Below the pieces are notes generated by a model. That model had not been told where the DNA came from and ran no database searches. It worked only from the letters and a program-made list of their open reading frames with translations. A DNA stretch of 64,000 bases. It comes from an uncultured Burkholderiales bacterium. GTDB taxonomy: Bacteria > Pseudomonadota > Gammaproteobacteria > Burkholderiales > Eutrophovitaceae. Below are positions 56,174 through 64,000 of the stretch, one piece after another. The translations under genes were made by a program, and so were the position numbers. The DNA is taken from contig CATOSA010000011.1 of NCBI GenBank assembly GCA_951812315.1, positions 1 to 64,000 on the forward strand. The letters run 5' to 3'. Numbering within the stretch: the first letter of the stretch is position 1; every line of letters begins with the position of its first letter.

Positions 56174-57540
56174 TTAATCCCCAGGCGCTCCATACGATAG
56201 CGCATTGACCGGAACGTGATGCCGAGCAATTTGGCAGCGGCGGTACGGTTGAAACGCGTCTTCTCCAATGCCTCCAGGATCGCGTCTTTCTCCACCCGGT
56301 CCAGATAGTCCTGCAGCGGATACTTGCCATTTGCACTCACTGTGGACGGAACGTCACTTGACACCCCCGGCGGCGTCAGTTGCAGATCCTCCAGCTGGAT
56401 GGTTTGTCCACCGGAAAGCGCAAGCGCGCGCTCAAGTACGTTCTCAAGCTCCCGAACGTTGCCGGGACAATCGTAGCGGGTTAGCGAATCCATCGCTTCC
56501 GCGCTGACATCAGGCTTTTTCTCGCCGGCGGAGGAAGCCAGCTTTTCCAGAATTGCGTTCACGAACAGCGGAATGTCTTCACGAAGTTCACGTATCGCGG
56601 GCATGCGCAGTTCAATGACATTGAGACGATAGTAAAGATCGTGGCGGAACTTGCCCGCATCAACCTGCTCGCCCAGTTTCTTGTGGGTCGCACTGATAAT
56701 TCTGACGTCGACCGGTTCCTTCTGGGTGGAGCCCACTTTTCGCACCTTCTTTTCCTGAATCACCCGCAGTAGCTTGACCTGCATCGGAAGCGGAAGATCG
56801 GCAACCTCGTCAAGAAACAAGGTGCCTCCATTCGCGGCCTGAAAAAATCCGTCGCGGTCCGAATCGGCGCCGGTGAATGCGCCTTTCTTGTAGCCGAAGA
56901 ATTCCGACTCCATCAGGTTTTCCGGGATGGCACCACAGTTCACCGGAAAGAAAGGTTTGTCGCTACGCACACTCTTCTGGTGAATACGCCGAGCCGCAAG
57001 CTCTTTTCCACTTCCGGACTCGCCACTGATCTGAACCGCGGCCTCGGTTCGTGCAAGCTTCTCGATCAGATTGCGAACTGCCTGCATCGCTGCCGAATCA
57101 CCAAGCAACGACTGCTCGTTGTCGGTTTTCGGACTGGTGCCAGCCTGCGGTAACGACAGCGCGGATTTCACCAGCGTTCGCAACTGCTCCAGCGACACCG
57201 GTTTTGCCAAATAGTCAAACGCGCCTGCCTTGAGCGCAGCCACCGCGTTCTCTGTATTGCCATGGGCCGTGATAACCGCAACCGGCAGATCATGCTCACT
57301 CTCGGATACATATTTCAGCAACTCCAGCCCGTCTCCATCCGGTAATCGCATGTCGGTCAGGCAAAGATCGAACGGCCCTTCTTTGACTTTCTTGATGGCC
57401 TCCTTGACCGAGGCGGCACGTTCCACGTCGAGCCCCATCTTCAGAAGCGTCAACTCAAGCAGTTCAAGGATATCTTCCTCATCGTCTACAATCAGCACCG
57501 ATCGCGAGACGACCCCACGCACTTGTTCCCTCCGTTTCAC
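56170..57540 (-). CDS. pilR: Sigma-54-dependent response regulator, PilR
   Basis: 456 residues. The receiver domain has 'LIVDDEEDILELLE' and the phosphorylated Asp in 'LCLTDMRLPDGDG'. The AAA+ domain has 'GESGSGKELAARRIHQ' and the sigma-54-contacting 'GAFTGA'. The C-terminal Fis-type helix-turn-helix is 'FNRTAAAKLLGITFRSMRYR'. PilS/PilR activate pilin transcription in many bacteria. It overlaps pilS by 4 bp. Confidence 0.93.
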   Translation of the reverse strand: MKRREQVRGVVSRSVLIVDDEEDILELLELTLLKMGLDVERAASVKEAIKKVKEGPFDLCLTDMRLPDGDGLELLKYVSESEHDLPVAVITAHGNTENAVAALKAGAFDYLAKPVSLEQLRTLVKSALSLPQAGTSPKTDNEQSLLGDSAAMQAVRNLIEKLARTEAAVQISGESGSGKELAARRIHQKSVRSDKPFFPVNCGAIPENLMESEFFGYKKGAFTGADSDRDGFFQAANGGTLFLDEVADLPLPMQVKLLRVIQEKKVRKVGSTQKEPVDVRIISATHKKLGEQVDAGKFRHDLYYRLNVIELRMPAIRELREDIPLFVNAILEKLASSAGEKKPDVSAEAMDSLTRYDCPGNVRELENVLERALALSGGQTIQLEDLQLTPPGVSSDVPSTVSANGKYPLQDYLDRVEKDAILEALEKTRFNRTAAAKLLGITFRSMRYRMERLGIN

Positions 57541-59133
57541 TGCAACGCTCCTTTAAATAAAACTCCGAACTGCGCGCCGCCACTTGCGCGTTCAACGTAT
57601 TCAAGCCTGGCGCCATTCGCTTCGCAAATCTCGCGAGCAATATACAGACCCAGGCCGGTTCCACTCGAAGCGGTAGCGAAAAATGGCTCAAACAAGTTGC
57701 CGCGCAATGCATCCGCGACGCCTGGACCATCGTCCTTCACGCTTAATTCCACACTACCCTCAGGCGCCGCTGGTCGCACGCCGAGCGTAATGCTTCCTTT
57801 CTTCCTGTGGCAGTACCTCAAGGCATTACGACATAGATTCCACATGATCTGATTCAGGTGGCTTCGGTCGAATGTAACTATGGGTTCGATCTCCGCTTCG
57901 ATCGCGATGACTCCGTCAGGCACTTTCTCGATTTCCACGAATTGTCCAACGAAGGTTCGCAAATAATCGACGACTCCGAATGTTTCTCTGAGTGCCCGAT
58001 CGCGGCGGTTAAGTCTTAGCACGTCCTGGACCATTCGGTCCAGACGCTGTGTATTGTCGTGAATGATCTGAAGCAGGCGCATTGAGCCTGACCCATCCTT
58101 GGTGTCTTCGATCAAAAGTTCAGCCGCGTGGTTAATTGCCGACAACGGATTGCGAATTTCATGCGCAATGTTCGCAGTCAGACGCCCAAGCGATGCAAGT
58201 TTCATTTGCTGGGCCTGCCGCTGTATCCGCGAAATATCCTCGAGAAAAATCACCACACCAACATTCTGTTCCTCGCTGACCGTGCGGAAGCGGGCTGCAA
58301 CCGATGGATCGCCGTCCACGGTTTGCATCGGTTCAGCCTCTGCGGCCGGATTTTCCCGCCAATTCTGCAGGTGACTTGCCAGCGTTTGCGAGTACTCCGC
58401 GAGCGATACGTCGCGGTCCATTTTTGAAACCCGCCCCAGTAGCTGTTCGGCGCGCGTATTGATCTGGCGGATCACGCCACGTTCATCGGCAACGATCACG
58501 TCGTCTTGCCTGTCCTGAATGATCAGTTTGTTGATCTGCGCCATGCTGGCGAGATCGACCTCACGCTGGGCGACTATAGCTTCGATCGCAACCGCGCGAC
58601 TTGCCAGCGAGTGTCCGAGCCAGGCAGTCGTAAAATAACCAATACTGATGAGTCCCGCCCGCAGGAAAAGCGCAGAGTTTCCGTCCATGTAAAGTACCTC
58701 GAACGATTGCTCGCAAAGGATGGCGAACGACGCCGTCGCCGCAAAAAACAGCGGCAAGCGCCCATCGCGAGCAGGCCGGCTGCAGCGAGCGACGGCAGCA
58801 GCAAAAGCTCCAGCCCGCTGGCCACGCCGCCGCTGGCATACATCAGCAGCGCGATCGCGAGAACGTCGAGACAGACGTGAATCGATAACTGCAACTCGAA
58901 ACGCGGGCGTTGCCACGCGATTGGTGCGAATGCGAGAAGCGTAAGCGCTAAATACAGCAGGTCGACATAGATGAAGAACTCGCGACTGTACGAACCGAAC
59001 GGTATGTTGTCGTGCAGCCAGACGACCGACCCAAGCAGGATCAGAGCGACGATCAAACGGTAGATATTGAAGTACAGCAGCGAGCGCCAATGCGCGCTTC
59101 CCGTTTCGCCGGCCGGATCGTCGATTCAAACAT
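57537..59133 (-). pseudogene. pilS: Sensor histidine kinase PilS, with two apparent frameshifts
   Basis: The kinase part is intact: 'NIAHEIRNPLSAINHAAELL' (phospho-His), 'NLCRNALRYC' (N box), 'KDDGPGVADAL', 'GTGLGLYIA', with a PAS-like segment before. The membrane N-terminus is in another frame: 'LIVALILLGSVVWLHDNIPF', 'YVDLLYLALTLLAFAP', ending 'SLAAAGLLAMG' where the main frame resumes with 'RLPLFFAATASFAIL' (near 58757-58764, one base missing). A second missing base near 59105-59122 is needed to link the TM part to the ATG at 59133. With both restored the protein has about 532 residues, the usual PilS length. Confidence 0.85.
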
Positions 59134-59199
59134 GGCCGCCCCTATGCGCCTGCACGTGTTGGCGCCAAATCCGCCGGCGACATCGTCAATCGGGCGGAG

Positions 59200-59445
59200 T
59201 TACTTCTTTGCAAGTCGCAGATGCTCCTCACTGCAAAAGTAATCATCGCCGGCCGTGAGGCTCTCGCTTCGCGGCAAATGAACGCCGCATACAGAGCAAC
59301 GCACCATGTTCTCCAGATTCTCTGGTTGCGACTGTCCCGGTTTGGATCGGGGTCGTTGCGCGCCGATTTCCCGGCGCCGCGCGCTGTGCTGAATAACCAA
59401 ATAGGCAATGATAAAAACGGCGATCAGGAGTAGAAACTTGGCCAC
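59200..59445 (-). CDS. PP0621 family protein
   Basis: 81 residues: one N-terminal membrane helix ('FLLLIAVFIIAYLVI') and a C-terminal zinc-binding-like 'CSVCGVHLPRSESLTAGDDY' ending 'CSEEHLRLAKK'. The pattern matches the PP0621 family, common next to pilS/pilR in betaproteobacteria. Function unknown. It lies 66 bp before the pilS ATG on the same strand. Confidence 0.85.
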   Translation of the reverse strand: MAKFLLLIAVFIIAYLVIQHSARRREIGAQRPRSKPGQSQPENLENMVRCSVCGVHLPRSESLTAGDDYFCSEEHLRLAKK

Positions 59446-60155
59446 GTAATGTCGTCACCCGCAAAATGATTAATCATGCACGTTGGTCGACTGCCAACCA
59501 GAACCTGGAGCAATACTGGATCGACGCAACGTTGGCCGCATACTGAATCGTAAATTCCAGACGTGCACACTTCGCGCCTGGTCCGCGCTGAAGCAGTCAG
59601 CCGTCGATCCGACACATGTTAACAGCCTCGGGCGATAGCCCGTACGTGAACGTATTGTACATCCACGCAATTGAAGCAGACCGTTTCCGGGTCGGCGTTC
59701 GCAAAACACATTTGGAGCCTTGTGTACCTGCAATTGTCGGCAACATTTCAGCGTCAGGTCGGCGGGCAAGCCCTATGAACCCTTGCACCGCCAACAATTC
59801 AAGTACCCGCAACGCGCCATTGTTTGTCTCTTCAACAAACTGACCATGCCATGGTCGAGCATCAGATCATCAAAGCGCAAACTGGAAACCCTGCCTCAGT
59901 GGCGTCGCGAACCAACCCATTGAAGTCCCTGCTGAAAATCACACAGTCCGCAGATTTTCCGGGGACATGTTGAAGAACGAATCGCGCGCAATATTGACGA
60001 ATCCCGCCGCTGACATCGATGTTAGCCATCCGAACGAATCCGTCCCGAAGAATTCATCCGCCACTATGTAGTCAACCATTCACAGCGACGCAGTCCACAA
60101 ATCCTAGCGACGCAGTCGAAAAATCATGGCGAGGCGGCCCTTGTGTCACAAGGAG
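59446..60155. other. Intergenic stretch between PP0621-type gene and tRNA-Pro
   Basis: About 710 bp. Several open frames of 63-99 codons cross it on both strands, but none shows family-like sequence. At 60084-60130 the word agcgacgcagtc is repeated once. Nothing else supported. Confidence 0.45.
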
Positions 60156-60232
<77 letters not shown>

Positions 60233-60243
60233 ACGGCGGCATA

Positions 60244-61212
60244 TCAGTAGTCGCGGCTAACCGCGAAGGCGGCCAATTCTAGCAAACAAATCTTGTAATC
60301 CGAATTTCGCAGCGACGCCAGCGCATTGATTGCGAGGCGCGACTCTGCATCGGCTTGAGATCGCGTGTACTCAAACGCACCGCATTCGCGCATTGCTGAC
60401 ATGACAGGCTCAAAATCGGCGACCCCCTTGTCGAGGATCGCACACCGGATCAATTCCTTCTGTGATGACGTGGCGTGACGCATTGCGTGGATAAGCGGCA
60501 AGGTTACCTTGCCCTCAGCCAGATCATCTCCCAGGTTCTTTCCGGTCTGCTCAACATCGCCGGAGTAATCAAGAATATCGTCAACGAGCTGAAACGCCGT
60601 GCCAATATGCGTTCCATAAGCAGCCAGGGCGTCTTCGAGCGTGCTGGGCACTCCCGACACGATTGCACCCAGCCGGCCAGCTGCCTCGAACAGCTTCGCC
60701 GTTTTCGAGCGGACAACGCGCAGATAATCGCTCTCTGTTACATCGACGTTGTGAATATTGAGAAGTTGCATGACTTCGCCTTCGGCGATGGTATTAGTGG
60801 CATCGGACAATACCTCCATCACACGCATGCTGTTCACGCCGACCATCATCTGAAAGGACCGTGAATACAGAAAGTCTCCGACCAACACCGATGCGGGATT
60901 GCCGAAGGTTGCATTTGCCGACGCGCGCCCACGCCGCATGTTTGACTCATCCACAACGTCGTCGTGCAGCAAAGTCGCGGTGTGAATGAACTCGACGATC
61001 GCGGCCAGTTGGTGTTGCTTCGCACCCCGATATCCGCACGCACCTGCCATCAGGATCACCAGCGCGGGCCTCAGGCGCTTGCCGCCACTAGAAATAATGT
61101 AGTCGGCCACTTGCCGGATCAGCACGATGTCCGAATGCAGGCACTCGCGGATAACCGTGTCGACGGCCCGCATGTCCTCTGCAATCCGGTCTGTGATCAA
61201 GGGCGGTGTCAC
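60244..61212 (-). CDS. ispB: Octaprenyl (polyprenyl) diphosphate synthase
   Basis: A 322-residue trans-prenyltransferase making the ubiquinone side chain. The two Asp-rich motifs are visible: 'LLHDDVVDES' (DDxxD) and 'FQLVDDILDYSGD'. 'SGGKRLRPALVIL' is the family N-terminal motif. It diverges from rplU, the usual beta/gammaproteobacterial arrangement. Confidence 0.95.
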   Translation of the reverse strand: MTPPLITDRIAEDMRAVDTVIRECLHSDIVLIRQVADYIISSGGKRLRPALVILMAGACGYRGAKQHQLAAIVEFIHTATLLHDDVVDESNMRRGRASANATFGNPASVLVGDFLYSRSFQMMVGVNSMRVMEVLSDATNTIAEGEVMQLLNIHNVDVTESDYLRVVRSKTAKLFEAAGRLGAIVSGVPSTLEDALAAYGTHIGTAFQLVDDILDYSGDVEQTGKNLGDDLAEGKVTLPLIHAMRHATSSQKELIRCAILDKGVADFEPVMSAMRECGAFEYTRSQADAESRLAINALASLRNSDYKICLLELAAFAVSRDY

Positions 61213-61347
61213 GGATTAACTGGGAAAAGCGTCATTTTTTGACGAAGCAGCATTCTCTGGAGACCGGCGATGTTAGGGATGCCCCACGAATAGTGTCAAG
61301 GCCGGAAACGTCTGTCTCCCCAATCTTGCCGAATCTGCCTTTATACC

Positions 61348-61376
61348 TTGCGTAAGCCCTTCTTTTCTTGTAGTAT
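61348..61376 (+). promoter_or_regulatory. Predicted sigma-70 promoter of rplU-rpmA
   Basis: -35 TTGCGT and -10 TAGTAT with 17 bp between, ending 36 bp before the rplU ATG. Spacing and sequence are good, and a strong ribosome-binding site (AGGAGCTCGAAG) follows. Confidence 0.55.
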
Positions 61377-61412
61377 GCGCCGCTTTCCCGAGGCCCTCCT
61401 AGGAGCTCGAAG

Positions 61413-61724
61413 ATGTATGCGGTCATCAAGACTGGCGGCAAGCAGTATCGTGTGCCGTCCGGCGAAAAAGTCAAGGTAGAACAATTAGCTGCCGATGTCG
61501 GAAGTCAGATTACTATCGATACGGTACTGATGGTCGCGGACGGAGACAAGGTCTCAATCGGCAAGCCCTTGGTAAAAGGCGCCAAAGTTGAGGCAACGAT
61601 CGTCAATCACGGACGTGGCGATAAGGTCCGTGTATTCAAGATGCGCCGCCGGAAGCAGTCCAGTAAAACGCAGGGACACAGACAGAATTTCACCGAAATC
61701 CAGGTCGATAGTATTTCGGCCTGA
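61413..61724 (+). CDS. rplU: 50S ribosomal protein L21
   Basis: 103 residues beginning '[18 protein letters not shown]' and ending with the L21 signature '[19 protein letters not shown]'. It is the first gene of the conserved rplU-rpmA-obgE order, 40 bp before rpmA. Confidence 0.98.
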   Translation: MYAVIKTGGKQYRVPSGEKVKVEQLAADVGSQITIDTVLMVADGDKVSIGKPLVKGAKVEATIVNHGRGDKVRVFKMRRRKQSSKTQGHRQNFTEIQVDSISA

Positions 61725-61764
61725 TTTGTAGGGCGGAAAGCCTTCCCGCCCAAGGAGCGACAAG

Positions 61765-62022
61765 ATGGCACACAAGAAAGCAGGCAGCAGTTCTCGCAAC
61801 GGCCGCGATTCCAATGCCAAACGGCTTGGCGTCAAGCGATTTGGCGGTCAACTTGTACCGGCCGGAAACATTATTGTGAGACAGCGCGGTACCAAGGTGC
61901 ATCCCGGCGTGAACGTCGGAATCGGAAAAGACCACACATTATTTGCAAAGGTTGCTGGCCGCGTTCAATTCGGACACAAAGGCCCACTGCACAAGAAAAC
62001 GGTAAGTATCATCCCGGCCTGA
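61765..62022 (+). CDS. rpmA: 50S ribosomal protein L27
   Basis: 85 residues with the L27 motif '[20 protein letters not shown]' and '[15 protein letters not shown]'. ATG 61765 follows AAGGAGCGAC. A terminator lies just after it. Confidence 0.98.
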   Translation: MAHKKAGSSSRNGRDSNAKRLGVKRFGGQLVPAGNIIVRQRGTKVHPGVNVGIGKDHTLFAKVAGRVQFGHKGPLHKKTVSIIPA

Positions 62023-62043
62023 GGTTTACCCGCTCTGACAAGA

Positions 62044-62074
62044 AGCCCTATCGGTACCGGTAGGGCTTTTTTTC
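62044..62074 (+). terminator. Rho-independent terminator after rpmA
   Basis: aagccctatcggtaccggta plus gggctt forms a near-perfect hairpin, followed by a run of seven T. It separates rplU-rpmA from obgE. Confidence 0.88.
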
Positions 62075-62149
62075 TTTTGGCTATCGACACGCTCGAATCC
62101 AGACCAGACTGCAATTTCAGACTAGACCGCAATTCCAGACCAGACCGCT

Positions 62150-63232
62150 ATGAAATTTTTCGACGAAGCGACCATTGAAGCGCACTCCGGCAAGGGGGGT
62201 GACGGCATTGTTGCGTTCCGGCGCGAGAAATATGTACCGCGCGGTGGTCCCAGCGGCGGTGACGGTGGACGCGGTGGCAGCATTTACGTCATCGCCGATC
62301 GCAATATCAATACGCTCATCGACTACCGCTACAAGCGCATCCATCGAGCAAAAAACGGAGAAAACGGGCAAGGCAAGGACTGTTACGGCAGGGGTGCTGA
62401 CGATATTCAACTGCGTGTTCCCATGGGTACGGTCATCACTGACCTCGGCACCGGCGAACAGATTGCCGATCTTGCCGTGGATGGCCAAAAGGAACTGGTC
62501 TGCAAGGGCGGCAACGGCGGACTCGGCAACATTCATTTCAAGTCGAGCGTCAATCGCACGCCGCGCCAGTGCACGCCGGGTGAGGAGGGGCAAAGCCGCC
62601 GGCTCAGGCTTGAGCTGAGAGTACTTGCAGACGTCGGACTGCTTGGACTCCCCAATGCCGGCAAATCGACGTTCATTCGTGCCGTTTCTGCGGCACGCCC
62701 GAAAGTTGCCGATTACCCGTTCACCACACTGCAGCCAAATCTCGGCGTGGTGCGTACTGACGTCAGCAAAAGCTTTGTAATTGCCGATATCCCCGGTCTG
62801 ATAGAAGGCGCGGCAGATGGTGCCGGTCTCGGTCACCAGTTTCTGCGGCACTTGCAGCGCACCAGACTGCTGCTGCATATCGTGGACATCGCGCCGACTG
62901 ACGAAAGCACGAAACCCGTGGCAGGCGCAAAGGCAATCACTGACGAGCTGCGCAAGTACGACGAATCACTGTATCGAAAACCGCGTTGGCTGGTGCTTAA
63001 CAAGATAGACCTCATCGCGGAAGATGATCGTCAGCGCGTCATCCAGGACATCAGCAACGAATACCGGCGGGAAATCGGCGAGCCGGAAAGAACCTTCGCC
63101 ATATCCGCGCTGTCACGGCTAGGTTGCGTAGAACTCACCTATGCCGCGATGGACCGGCTTGACGAAATTGCGAAGGATGCGCAAGCACAAAAAACCGAAG
63201 ATTCCGGATCGGCAGACGTCGCGCGCGCATGA
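62150..63232 (+). CDS. obgE: GTPase Obg/CgtA
   Basis: 360 residues: glycine-rich Obg fold at the N-terminus ('[20 protein letters not shown]', '[11 protein letters not shown]') and a GTPase domain with 'GLPNAGKST' (G1), 'DIPGLIEGA' (G3) and 'LNKIDLI' (G4). Involved in large-subunit ribosome maturation. Its stop overlaps the proB start (ATGA). Confidence 0.97.
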   Translation: MKFFDEATIEAHSGKGGDGIVAFRREKYVPRGGPSGGDGGRGGSIYVIADRNINTLIDYRYKRIHRAKNGENGQGKDCYGRGADDIQLRVPMGTVITDLGTGEQIADLAVDGQKELVCKGGNGGLGNIHFKSSVNRTPRQCTPGEEGQSRRLRLELRVLADVGLLGLPNAGKSTFIRAVSAARPKVADYPFTTLQPNLGVVRTDVSKSFVIADIPGLIEGAADGAGLGHQFLRHLQRTRLLLHIVDIAPTDESTKPVAGAKAITDELRKYDESLYRKPRWLVLNKIDLIAEDDRQRVIQDISNEYRREIGEPERTFAISALSRLGCVELTYAAMDRLDEIAKDAQAQKTEDSGSADVARA

Positions 63233-64000
63233 GTGAAACACCTAGCGTACTTGCGTCCGCCAGACGAGTCGTCGTCAAAATTGGCAGCAGCCTCTTAACC
63301 AAGGGCGGCCAAGGCCTGGATCACGCCGCACTTGCTCGTTGGGCCGGGCAAATTTCGGACATTCGCAAACGCGGCTGTGAAGTCGCACTCGTTTCCAGTG
63401 GCGCGATTGCCGAAGGAATGCAGCGTCTTGGCTGGAAGAAACGCCCGCACGGGGTCTACGAATTGCAGGCCGCAGCCGCAGTCGGGCAAATGGGCCTGGT
63501 CGAGGCATACGAATCTTGTTTTCGCAAATTCAGTCTGCATACTGCGCAGATCCTGCTGACCCATGAAGATCTGTCAGACAGAATGCGGTATCTGAATGCC
63601 CGTTCGACGGTACGCACCCTGCTCGAACTGGGCGCAATTCCGATCATCAACGAAAACGATACGGTTGCAACCGAAGAAATTCGCTTCGGCGACAACGACA
63701 CGCTGGCGGCACTGGTCACCAACCTGATCGAAGCTGATTTGCTGGTTATCCTGACCGACCAGGCCGGACTGCATACCAAGGACCCGCGCCATCACGCCGA
63801 CGCCGAGTTGATCAAGCATGCCGATGCGGGTGACCCCGCGCTGGAAAAAATGGCCGGCGGCATAGGCACTCACATTGGTAGCGGCGGCATGATTACGAAA
63901 ATTCTTGCCGCCAAACGCGCAGCACGCAGCGGCGCTCATACCATCATCCTCTCCGGTCACGAGGAAGATGCGCTCGGCCGGCTCGCGGCAGGAGAGGCAA
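63229..64000 (+). CDS. proB: Glutamate 5-kinase (partial, runs off right edge)
   Basis: Starts at ATG 63229 overlapping the obgE stop and stays open to the window end (257 codons). '[12 protein letters not shown]', '[15 protein letters not shown]', '[20 protein letters not shown]' and '[20 protein letters not shown]' are glutamate kinase signatures. It catalyses the first step of proline synthesis. The C-terminal PUA domain, if present, lies outside. Confidence 0.96.
   Translation, partial: MSETPSVLASARRVVVKIGSSLLTKGGQGLDHAALARWAGQISDIRKRGCEVALVSSGAIAEGMQRLGWKKRPHGVYELQAAAAVGQMGLVEAYESCFRKFSLHTAQILLTHEDLSDRMRYLNARSTVRTLLELGAIPIINENDTVATEEIRFGDNDTLAALVTNLIEADLLVILTDQAGLHTKDPRHHADAELIKHADAGDPALEKMAGGIGTHIGSGGMITKILAAKRAARSGAHTIILSGHEEDALGRLAAGEA

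Noticed and set aside
57537..59129. The uninterrupted 530-codon frame as the true PilS
   Set aside because: Its first 130 residues lack membrane segments and look like shadow sequence, whereas the expected membrane helices are in the neighbouring frame.

Overview
The window (about 57% G+C by eye) looks like a betaproteobacterial chromosome, probably Burkholderiales-related. The evidence is the block ampD, pilR, pilS, a PP0621-type protein, tRNA-Pro, ispB diverging from rplU-rpmA-obgE-proB; class Ia nrdA/nrdB of the betaproteobacterial type; and a lysine-rich histone H1-like protein. This is inferred from protein resemblance and gene order; no database was searched.

Region 1 (1-27448, minus strand) is one long, tightly packed operon for an extracellular contractile injection system (eCIS, the phage-tail-like PVC/Afp/MAC class). 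In transcription order: a small winged-helix-like protein, sheath, tube, a zinc-ribbon baseplate-type protein, a low-complexity protein, a Pvc16/DUF4255 terminator protein, an AAA+ ATPase, a small conserved protein, a CIS tube-initiator protein, a LysM/gpX protein, gpD hub, gpV spike, gp25, two baseplate-J proteins, a tail-protein-I/beta-helix protein carrying an inserted Asp-box repeat domain, a DUF6519 protein, and a DUF4157 protein that runs off the left edge. No capsid, portal, terminase or lysis genes are present. Four genes carry apparent one-base deletions (near 6807, 13658, 20262 and 24540) and two carry in-frame TAG codons (11252, 23339), so the locus is either decaying or affected by sequencing indels.

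Region 2 (27545-30631): an IS3-family element sits exactly where eCIS DNA meets a truncated sugar ABC-transporter operon (permease cut after about 244 residues, MalK/UgpC-type ATPase intact).

Region 3 (30632-45031): a sugar-acid catabolic set (SDR dehydrogenase, FAH-family hydrolase, YajO-like aldo/keto reductase, OtnC-like aldolase, OtnK kinase) interspersed with an outer-membrane barrel-like protein, dusA, a lipid kinase, a YiiX-like hydrolase, a disrupted glutathione S-transferase overlapping a cyclophilin-like gene, a KTSC protein, a DUF302 protein and the histone-like protein, which contains 16 perfect 15-bp repeats.

Region 4 (45536-54518): nrdA and nrdB, normally adjacent, are separated by about 4.8 kb holding a C5-cytosine DNA methyltransferase, an 802-residue GHKL (MutL/MORC-type) ATPase, a small helical protein and a C-terminal remnant of a Vsr endonuclease. 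This is a candidate restriction/defence module and, with the eCIS, the most interesting content. A second IS3-family remnant lies upstream of nrdA.

Region 5 (55574-64000) is housekeeping: ampD, pilR, pilS (two apparent frameshifts), PP0621-type protein, tRNA-Pro(CGG), ispB, rplU, rpmA, obgE and the start of proB.
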